Below, piece after piece: positions 24,768 through 32,289 of a stretch of DNA of 64,000 nucleotides (position 1 is the stretch's first letter; every line of letters starts with the position of its first letter). Position numbers and translations under genes: made by a program. This DNA comes from Corynebacterium sp. NML140438. Its GTDB lineage: Bacteria; Actinomycetota; Actinomycetes; Mycobacteriales; Mycobacteriaceae. Location of the stretch: contig NZ_MLCQ01000003.1 in NCBI RefSeq assembly GCF_001875725.1, positions 54,050-118,049 of the forward strand, in the 5' to 3' direction. The notes under the pieces were generated by a model. That model saw only the letters and a list, made by a program, of their open reading frames with translations. It did no database searches and had not been told where the DNA came from.

Positions 24768-24848
24768 TCACAGTAGCTTGATTGCCTCAGCCATGCGCCG
24801 GACGGCCTCCTGCAGGATCTCGGGCGAGGTGGCGAAGTCAGGCTGCCC
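24768..24848 (-). pseudogene. Remnant of an aminotransferase C-terminus
   Basis: In one minus-strand frame the 27 codons before the TGA at 24770-24768 read as PDFATSPEILQEAVRRMAEA followed by IKLL. This resembles the last helix of class I/II PLP aminotransferases, including MalY/AecD-type C-S lyases. An in-frame stop lies directly upstream and no start codon or other aminotransferase sequence is present. It is taken as the tail of a deleted gene. Its end contributes the treS ribosome site. Confidence 0.5.
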
Positions 24849-24874
24849 TCACTCGCCACAGGCTCGCAGGGTTG

Positions 24875-26737
24875 CTACTCCTCCTCGTTGTCGTCGGAGT
24901 GGAAGCCGAACGCCTGTAACCTGGCGCGATCCGCCGCAGACGAGGAAGCGGTGAGCTGTAGCAGCTCTGAATAAATACCGCCAGAGACCGCGAGCTCCGC
25001 AGGGGTTCCAATTTCGTCGATGCGGCCGTCGCGCAACGTGATAATGGTATCGACGTCCGCGATGGTGGACAGCCGGTGCGCGATCATGATGGTGGTGCGG
25101 TTCTCCATCAACGCGTCGAGTCCGGCTTGCACGGCGCGCTCCGCCTTCGTGTCGAGGGCGGAGGTGGCTTCGTCGAGAATCAAGATTGGGGCGTCCTTGA
25201 GCATTGCCCGTGCGACGGCGACGCGCTGGCGCTGCCCGCCGGACAAACGCAGGCCGCGCTCGCCGATGACGGTGTCGTAGCCGTCGGTGAACTTCATGAT
25301 GAAGCCGTGCGCGTTGGCACGTTTGGCCACCGCGACTACCTCGTCCATCGTCGCGTCCGGCTTGCCGTAGGCGATGTTTTCAAACACGGTGCCAGAGAAC
25401 AGCGCTGCCTCCTGGAACACCACGCCCGTGGTCGCGCGTAGCTTTTCGACGCCCAGCTCCGCCAAGTCCTTCCCACACACCTTCAGCGTGCCCTCCTGGA
25501 TGGGGTAGAGGCCCAGCAGCAGGTTGACGATGGTGGACTTGCCGCCGCCGGACTCGCCGACCAGGGCGATCTTCTCCCCGGCGTGGGCGCTGAAACTCAT
25601 GTCGTGGATGACGGTCTCGCCGGGCTCGTACTCGAAGATGACCGAGTCGAACTCCACGACAGGTTCGCGGACCGGCAGCGGGCGGTGCTCCTCAACGGTA
25701 AGCTCCGGCACACCTGAGGTCTGGGTTGCGGCGACGAGCTCGCGGTTCGCGGTCGGCTCCACCAGCTCGTCCATGACCTGGAAGTAGTCGCGGGAACCTG
25801 CGACGGCGCGCTGCGCGCTGTCGACGATCCAGCTCAGCATCATCACCGGCTGGCGGGCCATCGTGACCAGTTGGATGAGCATGACCATGTCACCGATACT
25901 GAAGTGGCCCTGGATGGTGCGCACGAACAGGATCATGTAGATCCCCATGAAGATCAGCGACATCGCCAGCCCGCGCAGGGCGTCCATGGAGTGCCACCAG
26001 CGCGACTGCGGGCGGGTGATGCTCACCGTGTTGTTGTAGTGGTTGCCGAATTTGTCCAGCTCGCGCACCTCGGCCACGTACGACTTTGTGACCTTGACCT
26101 GGCCGACGACCTCCGCGAAGCGCCCGTTCGCTTCGTCGATCTGCGCGTTCTTTTCTGCTTCCCACTTCTGCCACCGCTTCGAGGTCAGCGCCGTCAGCCA
26201 CGTGTAGATGGGGAAGAGTGCCAGCAACAGCAGGGTCAGCGGCCAGTAGTAGAAGGACGTGATGATGAGGATGGCGATGATCTGGATGATCATCGGCAGG
26301 AAGTTGTTGGAGAAGGACTGTATGAACTGCGTCACCGTAGCAATCGAGCGGTCCAGCCTGGCAATGATGGTGCCGGTGACCTGGGTGTCGAAGTAGCGCT
26401 GTGGCAGCGAAAGCAGCTTGGCGAAGTAGCGGGTGGACAGGATCTGCCGGATCCTCGCCGCCATGACGTCGCCGAGGTAGCCGGAGACGTTCTTCGCCAG
26501 CTCGCTGAGCGAGGTTGCGATGAACAGCGCGAACGCGAGCCACAGGACGGTGCGCACTGGGTCGGCGGGAGCGGCGGCTGACTCGTTGATGGCGTCGACA
26601 ATGGTGTCGGTGGCCTCGCGCACGATGAATGGCGAAATGAGCCCGAGGCCTGCCACAATCGTCGAGATCACAACGATGGCGAGGTAGAACGGCCACAGGG
26701 CAGAAGCGCTTTTTAACACACGGGTGAGAGATTGCAT
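24875..26737 (-). CDS. ABC exporter, fused membrane and ATPase domains
   Basis: A 620-residue half-transporter. Six membrane helices (about 1-330) are followed by an ATPase domain with Walker A GESGGGKST, signature LRLSGGQRQR, Walker B ILILDEATSALD and the H-loop IAHRL. It works as a homodimer or with a partner and exports lipids, peptides or drugs; the substrate is unknown. The ATG at 26737 (MQSLTRVLK) is chosen over upstream in-frame starts that lack family similarity and would run into the divergent lipoprotein promoter. The C-terminus is acidic (DDNEEE). Confidence 0.9.
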   Translation of the reverse strand: MQSLTRVLKSASALWPFYLAIVVISTIVAGLGLISPFIVREATDTIVDAINESAAAPADPVRTVLWLAFALFIATSLSELAKNVSGYLGDVMAARIRQILSTRYFAKLLSLPQRYFDTQVTGTIIARLDRSIATVTQFIQSFSNNFLPMIIQIIAILIITSFYYWPLTLLLLALFPIYTWLTALTSKRWQKWEAEKNAQIDEANGRFAEVVGQVKVTKSYVAEVRELDKFGNHYNNTVSITRPQSRWWHSMDALRGLAMSLIFMGIYMILFVRTIQGHFSIGDMVMLIQLVTMARQPVMMLSWIVDSAQRAVAGSRDYFQVMDELVEPTANRELVAATQTSGVPELTVEEHRPLPVREPVVEFDSVIFEYEPGETVIHDMSFSAHAGEKIALVGESGGGKSTIVNLLLGLYPIQEGTLKVCGKDLAELGVEKLRATTGVVFQEAALFSGTVFENIAYGKPDATMDEVVAVAKRANAHGFIMKFTDGYDTVIGERGLRLSGGQRQRVAVARAMLKDAPILILDEATSALDTKAERAVQAGLDALMENRTTIMIAHRLSTIADVDTIITLRDGRIDEIGTPAELAVSGGIYSELLQLTASSSAADRARLQAFGFHSDDNEEE

Positions 26738-26820
26738 AGGTGGCCCAGCGTAGCGCGACCGGGAGATACTCGTACAATAGTGACCAATTGTTTTCGCTTG
26801 AACCATACGAAAGGGCACTG

Positions 26821-27357
26821 ATGCGCCACCACACACTGTCAGCTGCGGCCTTGCTGCTCGTTACTACTCTCACGCTGGGCGGGTGCGTGTCAGAGGATGA
26901 CACTGCAACCCCCACTGACATCGAGGTGACGACGCCCACTGGCGCCCCACAACCCGAGTTTCACCAAGAATTCGTGGACCCGGTGGTGTCCAAGGAGATC
27001 ACCGGCAAGCGCGTCGATGACCCGAAGATGAAGCTGTCCTACAAGTGGCAGGGCAGCAGCTACGGCGCCGGCTCCGGCGGCATCATTGTCGTTGCGGTGA
27101 CGAACAAGAGCGACGTTCCAATGCCAGTTGATGTGCTCAAGCCGAAGCTGCGCTACAACACCGGCAACAACAAGTTTGTCGACGCCAACCCCATCAGCGC
27201 CGAGCAGGCCGGGGTCGACATCCTCGGCGTCGACCGCCCGTTGGGTCCGGGGGCGACCACGAACGCGAAGTACGCCTTCGACGTGACCCCGGACGGCCTC
27301 TGGGACGCGGAGTTCACGATCGGTAACGTCACGTTCAAGGGGAACCTGAATAACTAA
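26821..27357 (+). CDS. Lipoprotein with immunoglobulin-like domain
   Basis: 178 residues from the ATG at 26821, which has an AAAGGG ribosome site. A lipoprotein signal ends in LGGC with Cys22 as anchor. A Thr/Pro-rich linker precedes a beta-rich domain with GGIIVVAVTNKSDVPMPVDV, reminiscent of DUF4352-type domains that sit on the outer face of the membrane. Function unknown. Its TAA overlaps the idi start by 1 nt, so the two genes are cotranscribed. It is divergent from the ABC exporter. Confidence 0.8.
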   Translation: MRHHTLSAAALLLVTTLTLGGCVSEDDTATPTDIEVTTPTGAPQPEFHQEFVDPVVSKEITGKRVDDPKMKLSYKWQGSSYGAGSGGIIVVAVTNKSDVPMPVDVLKPKLRYNTGNNKFVDANPISAEQAGVDILGVDRPLGPGATTNAKYAFDVTPDGLWDAEFTIGNVTFKGNLNN

Positions 27358-27914
27358 TGCGCGAAGAAGTAATCCTGCTCGGCGACGACGGGGCTCCGAT
27401 CGGGGCCGCGGACAAGGCCGAAGTCCACACTGGAGACACCCCGCTGCACCTGGCGTTTTCTTGCTGGCTGTTTAACGAGGCTGGTCAGCTGCTGCTCACC
27501 CGGCGCGCATTAGGAAAGAAGACGTGGCCAGGGGTGTGGACGAACTCGTTTTGCGGCCATCCCGGCCCCGGCGAGGACGTGCCGGCGGCGATCCTGCGCC
27601 GCTCCATAGAGGAGCTGCGCCTTCCGGAGGGCGCCGTGCTGGACGTGACGCCGGTGCTCCCGGAGTTCCGCTACCGCGCGGTGGACTCTTCCGGCATCGT
27701 CGAGTACGAGGTCTGCCCGGTCTACTCAGCGTGCCTGGCGCCGGGGCACGAGGCCTTGGACCCGAACCCGGACGAGGTGGACTCGTGGCACTGGGCGGAC
27801 CCCGCCGACGTTGTCCGCGCGGCGGACGCCACCCCGTTCGCGTTTTCGCCGTGGCTGGTCGAAGAGCTGGCGGATAAGCGGCTGCGCGCTGTGCTGGAGC
27901 GCGCCGGGCGCTAA
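27357..27914 (+). CDS. idi: Isopentenyl-diphosphate delta-isomerase, type 1
   Basis: A 185-residue Nudix-fold enzyme converting isopentenyl diphosphate to dimethylallyl diphosphate for prenyl lipid synthesis. The catalytic cysteine is in TNSFCGHP, the Nudix-like helix follows (PAAILRRSIEELRL), and the metal-binding glutamates are in GIVEYEVCPVYSA. Length equals the bacterial type 1 norm. It overlaps the lipoprotein gene by 1 nt upstream and is convergent with the carboxylesterase. Confidence 0.95.
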   Translation: MREEVILLGDDGAPIGAADKAEVHTGDTPLHLAFSCWLFNEAGQLLLTRRALGKKTWPGVWTNSFCGHPGPGEDVPAAILRRSIEELRLPEGAVLDVTPVLPEFRYRAVDSSGIVEYEVCPVYSACLAPGHEALDPNPDEVDSWHWADPADVVRAADATPFAFSPWLVEELADKRLRAVLERAGR

Positions 27915-27915
27915 C

Positions 27916-29160
27916 CTACTGGTTGAACGCCGCCCGCACGTGGCGCAGCGGATCCTCCACAACCGTCGTCGTGTCGGCGCTGAGCGAGGCGCGCAGGACC
28001 TGGCGATCCGGCCGGTAGGTGGGCCAGTCGGCCTGCCCGCTGCAGATGTAGCCGTAGATGAGCTGGCCGATGTAGGTCGTGGGCTCCCCGAAGAGTGCCT
28101 CGAGCTCGTAGCTGTGGCCGAGCGGGGTGTCCGCGCAGAACTCGATCTGGCGGATGTCGGCGGGGCCGTGCTCGCAGGCGTCGTCGACCCAGCGACGGAT
28201 CAGTGCGTCCGATAGGAACCTGCCCGCGAGTTTGCCGGGGTCCGTGGTTCGTGCGGCCTCGATGTAGTTGCGCCGGGCCGCCGCGCTTTTGGCGCCGAAG
28301 AATCGGCCGAAGCAGCGGATGAACGTGGCACCAAAGGCGTTGAAGCCCTCGCCGGACTGGTGGAACTCCTCGCGGGTGGAGGTGACCACGATTGGTACGT
28401 CGGCGAGCTCCGCAGGCTCGAAGGGTGCCGGGCCAAGGGCGATGTCGTGGAAGTACTGGGTGCGGAAGCGCTGGTAGGCGCGCTCAATGGCGTCCGGGCG
28501 GCGCTCGGCCAACCAGTTGAGGTCGAGGCGCGTCAGCGGCGTGCCGAGCGCCCCGCGCGCCGCCCACTTGCGCTTAGCAAAGGGCACGCGCGGAAACGCG
28601 GGGGACAGCGCCAGCACGCGCCGGAACGCTCCCTGGAAGTGGTCGCGGCGCGCCAGCCAGAGCGCCAGCGCCGCCCCCGCCGAGTGCCCGACCAGGGTGA
28701 CGTTGGTTGGATCGCCGCCGAAGTGCTCGATGTTGCGCAGCACCCACCGCAGCGCCTCCTGGCAGTCTTCCACCGCACGGAACGACGTGTCGTTAGGGAA
28801 GGGGAGCAGCCCAGGGAATTTTCGACGATACCCCACCCGCACCTGCACGACGCCCTGCTGCGCAAACGCCTCCGGCTGGGAGGTGGTCTCGCAGTGGTTG
28901 CCTTCCTCGAAGCGGCCGCCGTGCAGATAGACCATCACCGGGTAGTCGTCGAGGGCCCGCGCCGTCGCCGGGGTGGTGATGCTCAGTCCGATGGTGTCTG
29001 GGTGCGGCGTGGTGGCGTCGATGAGATGACCCTCGGGGGCGGGGCGTGGGGGATCGAAGGGGACGTCGATACGCGAGTAGGGGATGGAGTAGAACTCGCG
29101 GGTGGCTGTGGTGGCGGTGCCGGTGATCGCGCCGGCGGGGCAGGTGATGGTGACGTCCAT
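27916..29160 (-). CDS. Carboxylesterase family protein (type B)
   Basis: A 414-residue cytoplasmic alpha/beta hydrolase, shorter than the usual 480-520. It starts in the para-nitrobenzyl-esterase manner (CPAGAITG, then YSIPYSRIDVPFDPP). Oxyanion region VMVYLHGGRFEEG and nucleophile elbow GHSAGAALALWLA are clear, and FGGDPTNVTL precedes the elbow as in the family. The later part is condensed, so the position of the acid and histidine is less certain. No operon partner. Confidence 0.85.
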   Translation of the reverse strand: MDVTITCPAGAITGTATTATREFYSIPYSRIDVPFDPPRPAPEGHLIDATTPHPDTIGLSITTPATARALDDYPVMVYLHGGRFEEGNHCETTSQPEAFAQQGVVQVRVGYRRKFPGLLPFPNDTSFRAVEDCQEALRWVLRNIEHFGGDPTNVTLVGHSAGAALALWLARRDHFQGAFRRVLALSPAFPRVPFAKRKWAARGALGTPLTRLDLNWLAERRPDAIERAYQRFRTQYFHDIALGPAPFEPAELADVPIVVTSTREEFHQSGEGFNAFGATFIRCFGRFFGAKSAAARRNYIEAARTTDPGKLAGRFLSDALIRRWVDDACEHGPADIRQIEFCADTPLGHSYELEALFGEPTTYIGQLIYGYICSGQADWPTYRPDRQVLRASLSADTTTVVEDPLRHVRAAFNQ

Positions 29161-29267
29161 GACAGGCCAGTCTAAACGCTTCCGCCAAGTTCCTCGACGA
29201 GCTGCCGAAGGTGACTTATGCTAGTGAGTGATTATTGTCTTTCTTCTGTAGGAATGAGTTGTCCCAA

Positions 29268-30008
29268 ATGACAGATACCCAAGCACGCATCACCGAGTAC
29301 TGGGCAGGCCGGGCTGAGGCATACCATCGCGAACACAGGACAGCAGAGCGCGCCAAGGCAGACCGCGCAGCGTGGACTGACATCTTCAAGCGCTACATGC
29401 CGCAGGACGCGGTTCGCGTGTTGGACATGGGCACGGGTGACGGCTACATTGCGCACATCATTGCGGAGCTCGGCTACGCGGTCGTCGGCGTGGATGCGTG
29501 CGAACCAATGCTCGATGAGGCCCGCGACGAAGCGGAGCTCCGCCAGGAGGAAGGCATCAACACCCCACTGTTTGCCGAGGTCGACGTGACGGACCTGCCC
29601 CCGTCCTTCTACGACTTCGACGTCGTTGTCAGCCGCTACCTGCTGTGGACCCTGCGCGAGCCGACGGAAGCGATCCGCGGTTGGACCGAGGCACTGAAGC
29701 CCGGCGGTCTGGTCATCGCAGCGGACGCGACCTGGTTCCCGAACGGGATCTCGAAGGACACGCAGGTCATTTCCGATAATGGACCGGACTCCTTCGTGCT
29801 GACCTACACCGAGGACGTACTCGAGGAGCTGCCGTTGGCGACGGCCGACTCCCCGGAGGCATACGCAGAGGTCTTCCGCGTTGCTGGCCTGGAGGACGTC
29901 GAGGTTGTTGAGCTGCCGGAGATTGCCAAGATCGACGAGGAGTTCGGCGCGCCGCAGGGACATGAGTCGCGCCCGACCTTCCTGGTGATTGGCCGCAAGT
30001 CGGCCTAA
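29268..30008 (+). CDS. SAM-dependent methyltransferase
   Basis: A class I methyltransferase of 246 residues. Motif I is VLDMGTGDGYIA, followed by VVGVDACEPML (acidic end of beta 2) and LKPGGLVIAADAT. The N-terminal ITEYWAGRAEAYHREH resembles the UbiE/Methyltransf_11 group. The acceptor is unknown. The ATG at 29268 is used; a TTG at 29259 has a better placed AGGA. The M3 peptidase gene follows 27 nt downstream, so the two may be cotranscribed. Confidence 0.85.
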   Translation: MTDTQARITEYWAGRAEAYHREHRTAERAKADRAAWTDIFKRYMPQDAVRVLDMGTGDGYIAHIIAELGYAVVGVDACEPMLDEARDEAELRQEEGINTPLFAEVDVTDLPPSFYDFDVVVSRYLLWTLREPTEAIRGWTEALKPGGLVIAADATWFPNGISKDTQVISDNGPDSFVLTYTEDVLEELPLATADSPEAYAEVFRVAGLEDVEVVELPEIAKIDEEFGAPQGHESRPTFLVIGRKSA

Positions 30009-30035
30009 CTCGCACTCCAAGTAGGATGGGGTGCC

Positions 30036-32012
30036 ATGACTGACAATCCGTTGTTGCACCCGTCCGAACTGCCTTATGGGCTGCCTGATTTCCAGGCGAT
30101 CCGCCTTGAACACGTACTGCCCGCTTTCGAGCGGGCGCTCGTGCTGCATGAAGAAGAAATTGCCCGCATTTGCGCCGAGGACACCCCGACGTGGGAGAAC
30201 ACCGTCGAGGCGCTGGAGCGCGCGGGCAGCGACTTAGAGCGAGTCTTGGCATGGTTTTTCAACCTGCAGGGCACCGACGGTTCGCCTGAGTTTGACCAGG
30301 TCGCGGACGCGATCGTGCCGCGCCTGTCCGCGCATACGGACGCGATCTACCAGAACCAAGAACTTTATGGCCGCCTGCGTGCGGTGGAGGCCCCGGCGGA
30401 CGAGGAGTCGCGCCGCCTCTACGACCTGCTGCTGCGCCGGTTCACCCGCCGTGGCGCGGAGCTCGACGAGGCAGGCAAACAGCGCCTGCGCGAGCTGAAT
30501 CAGCGCCTTTCAGAGCTTTCCGAGCAGTTCGGCCGCAACCTGCTCGCGGACACGACGAAGCTCGCGGTGCGCATGACCCGCGACGAGCTGGCGGGCCTGA
30601 GCGAAGAGCAGCTCGCCGCCTACCGCGACGCAGAGGACCCAGGCAACCCAGACGCCTACGTCGTGCCGATCGAGCTGCCGACGACCCAGTCGCTGCAGGC
30701 CGAGCTTGAGTCCAGCAGCGCGCGCCACAAGCTGTTCGACGCCTCCCGCCAGCGCGGCCGCGACACCAACAGTGCGCTCGTGATCGAGTCGGTGCGGCTG
30801 CGCCAGGAGCGCGCGAAGCTGCTCGGCTTCGCCACGCATGCCGATTACGTCATCGCGGAGGAAACCGCGGGCAGCGCCGCCGCGGCCCGCAAACTTATCA
30901 GCGACCTCGCACCGGCCGCCGCGTCAAACGCCGCCGCGGAACGCAAGCTCGCAGGCGAGCTGGCAGGCATGGAGCTCGACGGCGCCGACTGGCCATACTG
31001 GGAAGCGCGCCGCAGGGAAGAGGCCTTCTCCGTCAACGACGCGGAGCTGCGCAAGTACTTCCCGCTGCAGCAGGTGCTGCGCGACGGCGTCTTCTACGCC
31101 GCAAACTTGCTCTACGGTATCACGGTGACGCAGCGCGAAGACCTGCACGGCTACCGCGACGACGTCCAGGTGTGGGAGGTCAAAGAGGAAGACGGCACCG
31201 GCATTGGCCTGCTGCTGACGGATTACAGGGCGCGGACGTCGAAACGCGGGGGAGCGTGGATGAGCTCCTTTGTGGACCAATCGACGCTGACCGGCACGAA
31301 GCCAGTAGTGGTCAACGTGATGTCGCTGACTTCCGACCTGCTCACGATCGACGAGGTCACGACCGTCTTCCACGAGTTCGGCCACGCGCTGCACGGGCTG
31401 CTGTCCAACGTGCGCTACCCGACGCTCTCCGGCACCAACGTGCCGCGCGACTGGGTGGAGTTCCCCTCCCAGATCAATGAGAACTACGCGTTCGCGCCCG
31501 AGATTATCCGTAATTACGCGCGCCACGTGGACACCGGGGAAGTCATCCCCGACGCTCTGTTGGAGGCCGTGCGCCAGTCCCGGACTTTCGGGCAAGGCTT
31601 CGCCACCGCGGAATACCTGGCGGCCTGCGCGATTGACCTGGCCTGGCACTCACTCGACGGCGAGGTGCCCGAGGACATTGACGCCTTCGAGCAGCGCGCA
31701 CTCGAGAAGGTTGGCCTAGACGTCGAGGGTCTCGAGCCGCGCTACCGCTCAACGTGGTTTAACCACATCTTCGCGGGCGGGTACTCGGCGGGCTACTACT
31801 CCTACCTGTGGGCGGAGGCGTTGGACGCCGACGGCTACCAGTTCATCGAGGAATCCGGTATCAACCGGGACAGCGGCCAGCGCTTCCGCGACACGGTGCT
31901 CTCGGTTGGTGCCGCGCGCGACTACGCCGAGGCCTACCGCGCCTTCCGCGGCCGCGACAAGGACACCCGCGCCCTGCTGGTCCGCCGCGGGCTCGAGGGC
32001 AGCGATGTTTGA
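30036..32012 (+). CDS. M3 family oligopeptidase (peptidyl-dipeptidase Dcp type)
   Basis: A 658-residue zinc metallopeptidase of the thimet-oligopeptidase family, acting on short peptides in the cytoplasm. The zinc site is TVFHEFGHALHGLLS, with the third ligand expected in the following helix. The N-terminal helical half (PLLHPSELPYGLPDFQAIR) and the C-terminal SAGYYSYLWAEALDADGYQ match Dcp. The last 8 nt overlap a small downstream gene. Confidence 0.93.
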   Translation: MTDNPLLHPSELPYGLPDFQAIRLEHVLPAFERALVLHEEEIARICAEDTPTWENTVEALERAGSDLERVLAWFFNLQGTDGSPEFDQVADAIVPRLSAHTDAIYQNQELYGRLRAVEAPADEESRRLYDLLLRRFTRRGAELDEAGKQRLRELNQRLSELSEQFGRNLLADTTKLAVRMTRDELAGLSEEQLAAYRDAEDPGNPDAYVVPIELPTTQSLQAELESSSARHKLFDASRQRGRDTNSALVIESVRLRQERAKLLGFATHADYVIAEETAGSAAAARKLISDLAPAAASNAAAERKLAGELAGMELDGADWPYWEARRREEAFSVNDAELRKYFPLQQVLRDGVFYAANLLYGITVTQREDLHGYRDDVQVWEVKEEDGTGIGLLLTDYRARTSKRGGAWMSSFVDQSTLTGTKPVVVNVMSLTSDLLTIDEVTTVFHEFGHALHGLLSNVRYPTLSGTNVPRDWVEFPSQINENYAFAPEIIRNYARHVDTGEVIPDALLEAVRQSRTFGQGFATAEYLAACAIDLAWHSLDGEVPEDIDAFEQRALEKVGLDVEGLEPRYRSTWFNHIFAGGYSAGYYSYLWAEALDADGYQFIEESGINRDSGQRFRDTVLSVGAARDYAEAYRAFRGRDKDTRALLVRRGLEGSDV

Positions 32013-32133
32013 TCTGTCGCCGTGGCTGCAGACGCCACTGATCCTGCTGGTGGCGCTGCCGCTCGCGGGGGTGGCCTCGTGGGCGATGCTGCGTTTGAGT
32101 GACTGGATCGCGTACAAAATTTCGAAGAAGTAA
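32005..32133 (+). CDS. Small single-helix membrane protein, 42 residues
   Basis: The ATG at 32005 lies inside the last codons of the peptidase gene, and a single hydrophobic helix (PLILLVALPLAGVASWAML) is followed by RLSDWIAYKISKK. The overlap with the upstream stop and the second small gene 11 nt downstream support real translation. It has no family I recognise. It probably sits in the cytoplasmic membrane with the basic end inside. Confidence 0.6.
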   Translation: MFDLSPWLQTPLILLVALPLAGVASWAMLRLSDWIAYKISKK

Positions 32134-32144
32134 GGTGGTCAACT

Positions 32145-32285
32145 ATGGCCAACCCTGAAGAACTCCGCAGACGCGATCAGCAGCTTCCGAAGCAGAAACG
32201 CAAATACCCACAGTCCCGCGTTACACAGGCACTGTGGGTGATGATTGCGCTGGTCGTCGTCGCGGCCCTGGCCGGGCTGTTCTAG
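32145..32285 (+). CDS. Small tail-anchored-like membrane protein, 46 residues
   Basis: Starts MANPEELRRRDQQLPKQKRK, a highly charged segment, then ends in one hydrophobic helix (ALWVMIALVVVAALAGLF) that runs to the very C-terminus. AAGGTGG precedes the ATG at good spacing. The layout is that of a tail-anchored protein. It follows the 42-residue gene by 11 nt and ends 4 nt before the convergent malQ stop. No known family recognised. Confidence 0.65.
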   Translation: MANPEELRRRDQQLPKQKRKYPQSRVTQALWVMIALVVVAALAGLF

Positions 32286-32289
32286 CGCT

